The notes: generated from the sequence alone by a model not told the origin. Counted from the stretch's first letter, positions 14,592 through 24,333 are shown. The stretch is 34,391 nt of DNA from an uncultured Collinsella sp. (GCA_902496005.1 CABUZI010000004.1:1-34391); one strand, 5' to 3'. Program-made: numbers and translations.

Positions 14592-16457
14592 ATGATTGAG
14601 CTGCTCAGGCGTTTTGGTGGTAAGTTTCGCCGGTATATGGTGATCGGCCCTGCGTGTAAGCTGATCGAAGTGATCTTTGACCTGCTGACGCCGCTGGTGA
14701 TTGCCCAGATGATCGATAAGGGTATTGACGCACACGATGTCAACGCCGTCGTCCACTACGGTATGCTGCTTGGCGCCATGGCTGTGATCGGCATCTCGTT
14801 TACGCTCGTCTGCCAAAAGATGGCGGCGCTCACCTCGCAGGGCATGGGCACCGATATCCGCGGTGCGCTCTACCAGCACATCAACAAGTTGAGCTATGCC
14901 GAACTCGACCGCTTTGGCACGCCGTCGCTTATCACCCGCATCACCAACGACGTCAACCAGGTGCAGCTTGCCGTGGCGCTGGGCGTGCGCATGCTCATCC
15001 GCTGGCCCTTCTTGGCGGTGGGCTCTATGTGCGCGGCCCTCGCCATCGACCTTAAGCTCGGCATGATCTTTTTGATTTGCACGCCCGCCATTGGCCTGGT
15101 GTTTTGGTTTGTCATGGCGCGCTGCATTCCGTACTACAAGCAGCTGCAGGCAAAGCTCGACCGCATCGCGCTCATTTGCCGCGAGGGGCTTTCGGGCGCC
15201 CGCGTGGTTCGCGCCTTTGTACGCGAAGATCACGAGCGCGAGCGCTTTGCCCAAGCCGCCGATGACCAGGCCAATACCGCCATCGCGGTGGGCAAGCTCT
15301 CGTCAATCCTTAATCCCGTCACGTTTTTGGTGATGAACCTGGGCGTGTGCGCCATCCTGTGGGTGGGCGGCATCCAGGTCAACGTGGGCGAGCTTACGCA
15401 GGGCCAGGCCATGGCGTTTGTGAACTACATGACGCAGACCCTGACCTCCATCGTATACGTCGCCAACCTGGTCGTGGTCTTTACCAAGGCGAGCGCGAGT
15501 GCTTCGCGTATCAACGAGGTGCTCAACTGCGAGCCGAGCATCACCGACGAGGGCGATCAGTCGGTTGCGCTGCCCAAGCCGAGCGAACTGGCGGGTGGCG
15601 CTGTTCCGGTCCCCGCGCTGAGCTTGAGCCATGCGAGCTTCTCCTTTGGCGCGGGCGCGGCAAATGCCGTCAACGATGTGACCCTGGAGCTCCCGCTGGG
15701 CAAGACGCTTGGCATTATCGGCGGTACGGGTAGCGGCAAGTCCACGCTCGTCTCGCTTATCCCGCGCCTGTACGATGCGAGCACCGGCAGCGTGAGTGTG
15801 ATGGGCGCCGACGTGCGCACCTGGCCGCTCGACCAGCTGCGCCGTGTGGTCGCGACCGTTCCACAGCGTGCGTCGCTGGTGAGCGGCACCATCCGCAGCA
15901 ACCTGACCTGGCGCGACGAGGCTGCGACCGACGAGGATCTCTGGGCGGCGCTCGACATGGCGCAGGCGAGCGAGTTCGTGCGCAACAAGCCGCAGGGGCT
16001 CGATACCCCGGTCGAGGCGGGCGGTAAGAACTTTAGCGGTGGCCAACGCCAGCGCCTGACCATCGCGCGCGCCCTGGTGGGCTCGCCTCAGGTCCTGATC
16101 ATGGACGACTCCGCCTCGGCACTTGACTTTAAGACTGATGCGGCGCTTCGCCATGCCATCCGCGAGCGCAGCGTGTGTGGCGCTGCTGAGGGCGGGCTGC
16201 CGCTGACTACGGTGATCGTAAGCCAGCGCGTTTCGACCGTGCGCGACGCCGATATGATCTGCGTACTTGACCACGGTTCGGTCGCGGGCCTGGGCGCGCA
16301 CGATGAGCTCTACACGACCTGCCAGCTCTACCGCGAGATTTGCCAGTCGCAGCTTCGCCGCGAGGAGCTCGAGGGTCAGCAGGGGAGTACGGCGCCCGCG
16401 CCCGCCCCAGGCGCCCCGACCGTCCCCACATCCGTCTGCGCAAAGGAGGGCTGCTAA
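14592..16457 (+). CDS. ABC exporter subunit, degenerate-site half (pair 2)
   Basis: A 621-residue half-transporter: six-helix domain first, ATPase second. Walker A GGTGSGKST near 376, signature FSGGQRQRLTIARAL near 480, Walker B LIMDDSASALD near 501 with Asp for the catalytic Glu, and Gln for the switch His (IVSQRVST near 541). This is the same asymmetric pattern as the gene at 1919, and the order of the two subunits is also the same, so the two operons are paralogous. The ATG at 14592 was chosen because AGGGAGC lies about nine bases upstream; the frame opens at a TTG at 14559 without a site. A Pro/Ala-rich tail of about 30 residues ends the protein. The substrate is unknown. Confidence 0.93.
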   Translation: MIELLRRFGGKFRRYMVIGPACKLIEVIFDLLTPLVIAQMIDKGIDAHDVNAVVHYGMLLGAMAVIGISFTLVCQKMAALTSQGMGTDIRGALYQHINKLSYAELDRFGTPSLITRITNDVNQVQLAVALGVRMLIRWPFLAVGSMCAALAIDLKLGMIFLICTPAIGLVFWFVMARCIPYYKQLQAKLDRIALICREGLSGARVVRAFVREDHERERFAQAADDQANTAIAVGKLSSILNPVTFLVMNLGVCAILWVGGIQVNVGELTQGQAMAFVNYMTQTLTSIVYVANLVVVFTKASASASRINEVLNCEPSITDEGDQSVALPKPSELAGGAVPVPALSLSHASFSFGAGAANAVNDVTLELPLGKTLGIIGGTGSGKSTLVSLIPRLYDASTGSVSVMGADVRTWPLDQLRRVVATVPQRASLVSGTIRSNLTWRDEAATDEDLWAALDMAQASEFVRNKPQGLDTPVEAGGKNFSGGQRQRLTIARALVGSPQVLIMDDSASALDFKTDAALRHAIRERSVCGAAEGGLPLTTVIVSQRVSTVRDADMICVLDHGSVAGLGAHDELYTTCQLYREICQSQLRREELEGQQGSTAPAPAPGAPTVPTSVCAKEGC

Positions 16458-18317
16458 ATGAATCCGTACACTTCCTCCGGTTCGGTCGCCACGATGACGG
16501 CCAACGTGTCCGGCAACGATAACCTCAACGACCTGGGTGACGGTCCGCGCCAGCTCGGCGATCCCGAGCGCTATCCCGTGGGTGCGGTGACCCGCCGCCT
16601 GCTGGGCTATGTTCGCCCGCACCGCGTCTCGTTTGTGGCATCGTTTTTGAGTGCCGCTGTCTCGGTGATTCTGCAGCTCTACACGCCCATTCTCATTGGT
16701 GAGGGCATCGACCTGATCGTTGCTGCGGGCCAGGTGGACTTCGATGCGCTGCTGCCGCTCGTTACCAAACTCGCACTCGTCGTGGTGGGAGCGGCGTCCT
16801 TCCAGTGGCTGCAGGGCTACTGCGTCAACCGCCTGTCCTACGAAACGGTGCGCGACATGCGCGTGGAGGCGAGCGATAAGCTCAGCCGCGTGCCGCTCAG
16901 CTTTATCGACAGCCATGCCCACGGCGACCTTATGAGCCGCGTGGTCAACGACGTCGATCAGGTGGGCGACGGTCTGCTGCAGGGCTTCACGCAGCTCTTC
17001 ACCGGTGTTATTACCATCGTTGGCACGCTCGCGTTTATGCTTTCCATCAACCTGACCATGACGCTCGTGGTGGTGCTCGTCACGCCGCTCTCCATCTTTG
17101 CGGCCAGCGCCATCGCCAAGCTTTCCAACAAAAGCTTTACGGCACAGCAGCGTATTCAAGGGCAGCTCGGCGGTCATATCGAGGAGTACGTAGGCGAGCA
17201 AAAGCTTGTCGACGCCTTTGCCTATGGCCCCAACGCTCAGCAGCGCTTCGATGCCCTCAATGCCGAGCTTTACACCGCGGGTGAGCGCGCGCAGTTTATG
17301 GGTTCGCTCTCCAACCCCGGTACGCGCTTTATTAACAACATCATCTATGCCGTGGTCGCTGTGATCGGCTGCGTGGGCGTGATCACGGGCGTGCCCGCGG
17401 CGCTTACGGTGGGCGGCGTGCAGATTTTCCTGTCCTATGCTAACCAGTACACCAAGCCGTTCAACGAGGTCACCAACGTCATTACGCAGATCCAGACCGC
17501 GTACGCCTCGGCGCGCCGCATGTTCGCGCTGCTCGATGCACGCGAGCAGGAGCCCGACGCGCCAGATGCCGTGGAACTTGTCGCACCGCAGGGCGAGGTC
17601 GCCCTTGAGCATGTGGACTTTAGCTACGTGCCCGACCGCAAGCTGCTTCAGGACATCTGCATCGAGGCTAAGCCCGGCATGCGCTTTGCCCTGGTCGGTC
17701 CTACGGGCTGTGGCAAGACAACGCTCATCAATTTGCTGCTGCGTTTTTACGATATCGATGCCGGTCGCATTGCGGTCGATGGCCGTTCCTCGCGTGATTA
17801 CACGCGCGCAAGCCTGCGCCGCGCCTTTGGCATGGTGCTGCAGGATACGTGGCTGTTCGAGGGCACGGTGGCGGAAAACATCGCCTACGGTTGTCCCGAT
17901 GCCACGCGCGAACAGGTTGTCGAGGCGGCCAAGCGCGCGCACGCGCACAAGTTTATCGTGCAGCTGCCAGGCGGCTACGATACGGTGATCGGCGAGGACG
18001 GCGGCACGTTTAGCCAGGGTCAAAAACAGCTGCTGTGCATCGCACGCGTCATGCTCACCGACCCGGCGATTTTGCTGCTGGACGAGGCGACCTCGAGCAT
18101 CGATACCCGCACCGAGCTGCAGGTGCAGGCGGCATTCGACGAGCTCATGGCTGGCCACACGAGCTTTGTCGTGGCACACCGCCTGTCGACGATTCGCAAC
18201 GCCGATTGCATCCTGGTCATGCGCGATGGCGAGATTATCGAGCGCGGCACGCACGATGAACTGCTCGCGGCAGGCGGCTTTTACGCCGAGCTCTACCGCA
18301 GCCAATTCGCCCAGTGA
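16458..18317 (+). CDS. ABC exporter subunit, catalytic-site half (pair 2)
   Basis: A 619-residue half-transporter that pairs with the preceding gene; its ATG follows the previous stop codon directly and AAAGGAGGG lies at 16442-16450. After about 45 polar residues comes the exporter domain (VRPHRVSFVASFLSAAVSV onward), then Walker A GPTGCGKTT near 413, a non-canonical signature FSQGQ near 518, Walker B LLLDEATSSID near 538 with the catalytic Glu, and the switch His in VVAHRLST near 571. The canonical and deviant residues complement those of the partner, giving one consensus and one degenerate ATP site. No regulator gene adjoins this pair, unlike pair 1. Confidence 0.93.
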   Translation: MNPYTSSGSVATMTANVSGNDNLNDLGDGPRQLGDPERYPVGAVTRRLLGYVRPHRVSFVASFLSAAVSVILQLYTPILIGEGIDLIVAAGQVDFDALLPLVTKLALVVVGAASFQWLQGYCVNRLSYETVRDMRVEASDKLSRVPLSFIDSHAHGDLMSRVVNDVDQVGDGLLQGFTQLFTGVITIVGTLAFMLSINLTMTLVVVLVTPLSIFAASAIAKLSNKSFTAQQRIQGQLGGHIEEYVGEQKLVDAFAYGPNAQQRFDALNAELYTAGERAQFMGSLSNPGTRFINNIIYAVVAVIGCVGVITGVPAALTVGGVQIFLSYANQYTKPFNEVTNVITQIQTAYASARRMFALLDAREQEPDAPDAVELVAPQGEVALEHVDFSYVPDRKLLQDICIEAKPGMRFALVGPTGCGKTTLINLLLRFYDIDAGRIAVDGRSSRDYTRASLRRAFGMVLQDTWLFEGTVAENIAYGCPDATREQVVEAAKRAHAHKFIVQLPGGYDTVIGEDGGTFSQGQKQLLCIARVMLTDPAILLLDEATSSIDTRTELQVQAAFDELMAGHTSFVVAHRLSTIRNADCILVMRDGEIIERGTHDELLAAGGFYAELYRSQFAQ

Positions 18318-18357
18318 GGAAGCCCGTGGGGCAAATTAATCAATCGACAGACGGTGG

Positions 18358-18385
18358 TTTACATCTGTCACGTAAGTACTAAGAT
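18358..18385 (+). promoter_or_regulatory. Promoter of the flavodoxin gene
   Basis: TTTACA (18358-18363) and TAAGAT (18380-18385) are 16 bp apart in the 120-bp gap after the exporter operon. Confidence 0.5.
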
Positions 18386-18444
18386 ATTCATCTAATAAAT
18401 TGCATTAGTGGCTTTAGTTTTGGGGGAAACGAGGCAACGTGACT

Positions 18445-18996
18445 ATGACGTGCTCTTTGGTGGTTAACAGCAAGAGCGGTAATACCAGGATGGTTTCGGG
18501 CGCGATCAAGCGCGCTCTGCAGGCTGCCGGTGTTGAGTTTGTCCATGCCGCGGCGTTGAGCGACGATGCGGATGCAGATCAGGTTGCACTCGAGGCGCAG
18601 GGCGCCTGTGCGGCCGACATGGTGCTCGTCGGTTTTTGGTGCGACAAGGGCGCATGCACGCCTTCGGTCGCGGCGTTGCTCTCCGCTCTGCACGGCAAGC
18701 GCGTTTTCCTCTTTGGTACCTGCGGTTTTGGCGCCGACCAGAGCTATTATCAGCAGATTATCAATCGCGTGACCTCCAATTTGGCCGAGGATGCCGAGCT
18801 TGCGGGTTGGGCGATGTGCCAGGGCAAGATGGGCCCCGCGGTCAAGCAGCGCTACGAGGCCATGCTCGAGCAAGATCCCGACAACGCCCGATTTAAGATG
18901 CTGCTCGACAACTGGGTTGCCGCGAAGGACCATCCCACCAAGGAAGATCTGGACAACATGGCTGCAGCCGCCAAAAAGGCCGTGCTGGGGGAGTAG
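18445..18996 (+). CDS. Flavodoxin family protein
   Basis: A 183-residue flavodoxin-like electron carrier or FMN reductase. The N-terminal strand and phosphate loop read SLVVNSKSGNTRMVS, matching the TxSGNT-type FMN phosphate site. GFWCDKGACTPSVAALLSAL, GKRVFLFGTCGFG, and a C-terminal CQGKMGP segment with HPTKEDLDNM fit the flavodoxin group that precedes or partners oxidoreductases in anaerobes. No such partner is adjacent. GAGG at 18431-18434 lies ten bases before ATG 18445 and four before an in-frame GTG at 18439; the start is therefore uncertain by two codons. It is a single-gene unit ended by the nested terminator element at 19039. Confidence 0.85.
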   Translation: MTCSLVVNSKSGNTRMVSGAIKRALQAAGVEFVHAAALSDDADADQVALEAQGACAADMVLVGFWCDKGACTPSVAALLSALHGKRVFLFGTCGFGADQSYYQQIINRVTSNLAEDAELAGWAMCQGKMGPAVKQRYEAMLEQDPDNARFKMLLDNWVAAKDHPTKEDLDNMAAAAKKAVLGE

Positions 18997-19038
18997 CTCC
19001 CATCGCTGACGGCGGTCGGTCCATCTTTCTAAATGAAA

Positions 19039-19167
19039 CGTCCTCCCGGGCGTCGGGGCACGAAGTTCCCTGCTCTACAGTCCTGCGCAAGACGAAGGCC
19101 ACATTAAGTGGCCTTCTTTGCGTGCGGAACTCGCGATGAACTTCGTGCCCCGCCGTCCGGAAGGACG
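19039..19167. repeat. Nested palindrome with inner terminator, 3' of the flavodoxin gene
   Basis: The arms 19039-19068 and 19138-19167 pair at 27 of 30 positions, including GGGGCACGAAGTTC/GAACTTCGTGCCCC without a mismatch. Inside, GAAGGCCAC (19094-19102) and GTGGCCTTC (19108-19116) form a hairpin followed by three T. The inner block 19077-19120 is an exact reverse complement of 24334-24377. It probably ends flavodoxin transcription. Confidence 0.8.
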
Positions 19168-19227
19168 CCTCTTTATTGATGGGAGGCCTGATAGGTCGAT
19201 GGTTCCGTGCCCGGATGCGTCCAAAGT

Positions 19228-19675
19228 GGGACGGGCTTTCCGGATGGGCAGGCTTTCGAAAAATGCGTCCCGGAATTTGCCTTTGGAATGGGACGTAGTT
19301 TCCCGTTGAGGTGCTTTGCGGAAAGTGCATCCCACTCTGGGCGGTCGAAGTGGGACACACTTTCCCAAAGGCGCTCCAACGGGAAATTGCGTCCCATTAT
19401 TCGGTCAAGAAACGGGATGCATTTTCCCAATGAGAGCAAAACCGGAAAATGCATCCCACAATCAGCCCTCAAAGTGGGACGCCGTTTCCCAATGAGGCTC
19501 AAGCGGAAAATGCATCCCGGAATTTGCGCTCAAAGTGGGATGCGGTTTCCGGTTGAGGGTCTAAGGGGAAAGTGCGTCCCAGAATCGACGCTTGAAATGG
19601 GATGCAGTTTCCCGATGAGGCACTCGACGGAAAATACATCCCAGAAATGGCCTTTGAGCTGGGATAAGATTTCCG
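19228..19675. repeat. Array A: eight 62-bp units of alternating inverted half-sites
   Basis: A 15-base half-site close to GGGAYGCRNTTTCCC starts at 19228, 19290, 19352, 19414, 19476, 19537, 19599 and 19661, i.e. every 62 bp with one 61. Between them the inverted form GGAAANTGCRTCCC ends with TCCC starting at 19268, 19330, 19392, 19454, 19515, 19577 and 19639. Each unit is thus an approximate 44-bp palindrome plus an 18-bp gap. The unit at 19414 has perfect 14-bp arms. Open frames cross the array but look like artefacts. The region 19168-19227 before it shows nothing else. Confidence 0.9.
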
Positions 19676-19692
19676 CGGCATATCGGATTCTC

Positions 19693-19771
19693 AAAAATGA
19701 GACACGCCGTTGGCGAAAATGAGACACGTGATATCGGGCATCGGACGTATCATTTGTAAAAATGAGTCCAC
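19693..19771 (+). promoter_or_regulatory. Phased AAAATGAGACACG repeats before the surface gene
   Basis: AAAATGAGACACG occurs ending at 19706 and at 19728, 22 bp apart, and a diverged third copy AAAATGAGTCCAC ends at 19771, 43 bp further. TATCAT at 19748-19753 is a possible -10, with no good -35. The spacing of about two and four helix turns suggests activator binding. Confidence 0.4.
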
Positions 19772-19797
19772 TCCACTCGAATAAAGCGAGGTCCCTC

Positions 19798-22700
19798 ATG
19801 TACGTTCCACACCCCCGTATCCGTAGGCTGTCGAAAATCCCGCTTGTTGGGACGGCGGCGCTTGCTGCGTTGATCGCCACGAGCGTCGCCTGCTTCACGG
19901 CCGCGCCCCAGGTTGCCCAGGCGGCAGATGCGCCTGCAATCACCGATATGACCGAGCAGGATTATCAAGCCCTGGGTCTGGGCACGAGCGAGGACATTCC
20001 GGCCGATACCGTTGGCCCCTATTCCACTGATACCCCCACGACGTTTGCCACGCGCGGCGAGGTCTATATGGCAGCTAACGGTAGCCATGGCAATCGCTAC
20101 ACTCTGCGCGACAAGCTCGAGAACGTCGAGCGCGGTGACATTGGCGGCAGCAGCAAACTCACCGATGGCTATGGAAGTGTGTGGGGCGCCGCAAAGTTCT
20201 GGCAAAACGTCAACAACTTCGATACGAACAGCGATCTCTACAAGCATAGCGACTACGGTGGCGGCACCTGGTCGTACCTAAGCAACAATGAGTCCTCAAC
20301 AGTACTCGCCAACGACAACAACGGTTTCTCGGGCATTCACGCCACGAGTGTTGAGTTCTGCAGCGACGCCAGCACGGGCAAAAAGAGCCGCGTTGCCGAG
20401 CTCCGTGCCTACGGCGACAGTTCCTCCACGACGATTGACGGCAAGTCATACGCCGGAAAGGTTGAGCTGGTCCTCTACTCGTTTAGCAACGGGCGTACGC
20501 GCACTCTCGACACACACCTGCCGGTGACGGTCAACACTAATATGATGTACGAAGGCCGTTTTAAGTACCTGGATGTCGGTTACCTGCAAGAGCACGACGC
20601 CGTCTTTGATGTCGAGGCGGGCGATGTCGATGGCGACGGCGTCGACGAGCTTTTTGTCTACGCGGGCTGCTATGTCGACGAGAACGGCGTGCGCAAGGCT
20701 GTAGTCGACATGTATGACTTGGAGGGCGGCAACTGGAAGCAAAGCGTCGTCAAGATCGATGCCGGTAACGCCGCGGACTACACCACGCACAACAAGGGCG
20801 GGAACGACTCCTGGACGTAGCTTCAGTCAGCTCCTGTCGTTTCGCTAGCGGCCGGCGACCTCGATCGCGATTTTTGCGATGACCTCGCCATCGTGGTCTC
20901 GGCACCCTACGGCAAGAAGAATATTGATAAGTCGACGCATTGCGAGCTGTTTTCGTGGGATGCATCCAAGGGTGCGCTCGTCCATGTCGATGCTCTGGGC
21001 GACGCGGGCGCAATCTCCCTCTCCGCGAACGGCAAGACCATGGTCGCTGCGAATGCGACGTTCGGCACGTTTGCCGCCTACGATGAAGAAGGAAAGAAGA
21101 CGGGTGAAACCGTCACGGGCCTTATTCTTGCGGGCTATGACTGGCAACGCAGCGCTTTTGATTACGGCGCTTCTGACGGCAGCAAGGGGCTGTACGGCGC
21201 GCTGTACCGCTACGCGTATTTTGACTCGGAGTCTGGCGAGTTCAAGCTTTCCGATTGCAAGGAATACAGAGACGGGCTCCTCGCCTCCTATGGGCTGATG
21301 CATGTGCCCAACAGCGCATGGAAGGATAGCGCTCAGGATAAGCGCTATCCGTGCACCTTGGCGCCTATTGCCCTTGCCACTGCCAACCTTGACGGCCTGT
21401 TCGAGCAGCTGGCGGTCGACGAGGTGCTCGTGGGCGGCGATGTGTTCCGCGACTTTGCCTGCAACACGGCACAGAGCGGGGCTCAGGGCTTGGGGTCCAT
21501 GGTCGGAACCATGAGCATGAGCGGTCAGCAATACAACAGCAGCAACAAGCATGACCACAAGGGTATAGAGCAGGTGTGGATCAGCGACGTCAAGGCGGGC
21601 AGCGTCTCGGGTTCGGACCGCTATAACGAGAGTTTTATCGCCGTGGTGGGCAAGCACCGCGACGAGGACCTGCGCAAGAACGATGACTACTATTGGATGA
21701 CCGCCTCGCATTTTTCGCTCGACGAGAACGGAAAGGTGCGCCGCGGCGAGGAGCAGGTGATTAGCGAGAGCAACCGTCGCGGCACTACCTACGGCACATT
21801 TATCTCGCTCGCGCTGCCCGATGTCGACAACGACAGCGTCAAGATCACGTACAAGGACCGCTACAAGGTCTATACCAACCCGCGCGTGCTTGCCGTGCTG
21901 CAGGATGCGCCCTATGTTGAGGATCTGGAGCAGGCATACGGCTATCTGGTGTTGGGCGGCACGTCATACGGAGAGGAAAAGGGCACGGGGACATCCCAGG
22001 GCTATACCATTGGCGCCGAGTTGGGCGTTGCCGTCGAGGTGCAGACCGGTCCGCCCCTGGTCGCGATGAATGCTTCAGTCGATTTTGCCGCCGAGGGATG
22101 CTATGACTACCGGAGCGAGCGCACGGTCAGCGCAAGCGTAAGCTATGAGTCGCATGCCGGCGAGGGTGACAAGGCCTTGCTCTACACGATTCCGATGGTC
22201 TATTACGAGTATGAGATCGAAAATGAGGAAACTGGTGGCAAGGGCGTGATGGCGGCGCCCGTGTCGCTCGGCGCGCAGACCTCGGTCGTTAATGTCGAGG
22301 CCTATGACCGCATTGCCAAACAGCACAATATGACGCCGCTCAGCTACTTTTTGACCAACCGGTCGGGAGAACCCGGAACCTATCAAACGACACTCAACGG
22401 CGAGACTCCCGTTGGGGATTCCTTTGGCCTGGGCAAGCCTGGCGTAACGCGCGTCTACACGCACGATGGATTTAACGGCGCCGCCGCGCAGTCGGGGGCG
22501 AGCATTGAGCAGACCATCGAAGTCGAGGAGGGCAAGGAGCAGGAGCTCGAGCTCGGCTTGACGCTGAACGGCAGCGTTGTCATGGGCGCGAAGCTCGCAA
22601 AGCACGAGTTGTTTGGCGGTCTGTGCTTTGGTGCCAACGCCGGCTTTACTACGGGTAACTCCTCGAGTGAATCGACCGAATACGGCGGCACCGTCGACAA

Positions 22701-23886
22701 CCTGCCCGAGGCCGCGCAGGGCAAGTACGGTTTTGTGTGGCGTCTGGGCGTCAACGCGGTGGATGTCGACAAGTTCGAGGCAGACTCGGGCGACAAGCTT
22801 GGCACCAAGGACACCGACCAGTTCTGGATCGTGGGCTATGACGTTAAGGACGTCGAGATGCCCGACGCGCCGGCCGTGACGGGCTTTACGGCAAACGCCG
22901 TCGATTCGACCAGCGTTACGTTTAGCTGGGACGATGTACTCGCAAACAAGAGTGGCTTTAGCTACGGCGTGGGCATGCTGCAGAGCAATGCGGCGGATGC
23001 GGTCGTCAATAGCTGGAAGATTGCCGACAACACGCAGACCTCGCTCAAGTGGGATGGGCTGCAGCCCAATACGGAGTATCGATTCGCCATCGCCGCCGTT
23101 AAGAATGGATCCACGACCGAAACAGGTATTCGCTCGGCAATCATCACGGTCAAGACCATGCCCGATGGCATGACGATGACCGTGAGCGGACCTGCGGCGG
23201 ATGCTGCGGAGGGGTCGGATCTTGGATACGACTCTTCGGTTGAGCGCACGGCGGGAAGCCACCTGACGCTCTCGGCGATTGGCCATGTGAAGCAACTCGG
23301 TGCCGACGATAGCGAAACAGGGCTGGCACCGACCTATATGTGGTACCGCAAGGGCCGCGGCGAGACAGAGTTTAAGCTCGTGGGTGCCGATGGCAACCTC
23401 GCGGCTGGAACGGCCTCAAAGCTCGAGATTGACCTGACCGCAGACGATGACGGTGCGCAGTATTACTGCCACGTGGGATACAACGACGTGGGCCTCGACA
23501 CCGGCACGACGCTCGTGAATATCGAGGCCGAGGAGACGGCGCCCACAACGGTGAACGCCACCCCGATCCGCACGCGCCGCCTGTTCTCACAGGCAAGTGC
23601 GGGCGCCAAGAAGTTCCTGGACCATACGCTGGTAAACACCGCCGGCCCAACCGATTCCGAAGGCTCAAAGGACCCCGAGACTCCTGAGACCCCGACGAAC
23701 CCGGACAAGCCCAAGTCCGACAACGGAGCTAAGACCGACACCAAGGTCAAGACTACGACCACGGCGAAGAACCTCGCAAACACCGGCGACCAAACATTCG
23801 CCCTAGTCGCCACCGCAGCAGCAGCGGGAGCAACGCTCGTAGTGATAGCCCTCATCATGCTGATCAAGCGCCGCAAGACCCACTAG
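19798..23886 (+). pseudogene. Large wall-anchored surface protein interrupted by an in-frame amber codon
   Basis: A single reading frame of 1,363 codons, broken only by TAG at 20818-20820 (codon 341). The start ATG 19798 follows GAGG at 19788-19791. A signal peptide ends near AQAAD (about residue 48). Calcium-type repeats resembling FG-GAP propeller blades lie on both sides of the stop: GDVDGDGVDELFV before, GDLDRDFCDDLAIV just after. A middle region (about 550-1010) with long amphipathic beta-like stretches is not recognised. Then come a fibronectin III-like domain (about 1022-1120), an Ig-like domain (about 1125-1245), a Pro/Thr/Lys spacer, LANTG at 1326-1330, a membrane helix and the tail KRRKTH. 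Downstream codons show no decay. It may be a recent nonsense allele, readthrough or a sequencing error. The GTG at 20893 has no ribosome site. Confidence 0.8.
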
Positions 23887-23913
23887 TAGCCAGTCGAACA
23901 TATCGACAACCCA

Positions 23914-23953
23914 AAAACCCGGGTAGCCAAAAAACAGGCCACCCGGGTTTTCT
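23914..23953 (+). terminator. Intrinsic terminator of the surface protein gene
   Basis: AAAACCCGGGT (23914-23924) pairs with ACCCGGGTTTT (23941-23951), with AGCC/GGC inside, starting 28 bases after the stop codon. Confidence 0.85.
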
Positions 23954-23974
23954 GTTGAGTGGAGACTCCGCAAG

Positions 23975-24328
23975 CGGAAACTGCATCCCACAATTAGCGC
24001 CCGGAACGGGACACATTTTCCGTCAAGCCCTCATCCGGAAAATCCATCCCAGTTTGAGCGCCCAGACCGGGACGCACTTTCCCAAAGGGTCCTCAACGGG
24101 AAACTGCGTCCCATAATTAGGCCGAGAAATGGGATGAACTTTCCCAATGAGAGCCAACCGGAAACCACGTCCCAGAATCAGCCCCCAAAGTGGGACGCAC
24201 TTTCCCAACGAGCCTCAACCGGAAAATACATCCCGGAATCCAGCTGAATAGTGGGACACACTTTCCCAATCGGGTCCCAAGCGGAAACTGCATCCCATTC
24301 CAGACAAGAATTCCGGGACACACTTTCC
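23975..24328. repeat. Array B: six 61-62 bp units of alternating inverted half-sites
   Basis: Half-sites of the array A type start at 24008, 24069, 24131, 24192, 24253 and 24315 (61, 62, 61, 61, 62 bp). Inverted partners have TCCC starting at 23986, 24047, 24109, 24170, 24231 and 24293. Loop and gap sequences (AATGAG after TTTCCC, CAACCGG before AAA, CCCAGAATC in the gaps) match array A in the same orientation. The two arrays bracket the surface gene. Confidence 0.9.
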
Positions 24329-24333
24329 GCAAA

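Noticed and set aside
15303..18305. 1000-residue open frame on the minus strand opposite the second exporter pair
   Set aside because: It is an antisense shadow produced by GC-rich codon bias; the plus strand has clear ABC motifs.
19207..19722. A 171-residue open frame on the plus strand through array A, and similar frames on both strands in both arrays
   Set aside because: They follow the palindromic units, are open in several frames at once, lack ribosome sites and resemble no protein family.
20893..23886. Separate gene starting at GTG 20893
   Set aside because: There is no ribosome site, no signal peptide, and the start cuts through a propeller-type repeat. It is in the same frame as the upstream part.
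19228..24328. CRISPR array
   Set aside because: Repeats are diverged, alternate in orientation, have no unique spacers of constant type, and no cas genes are near.
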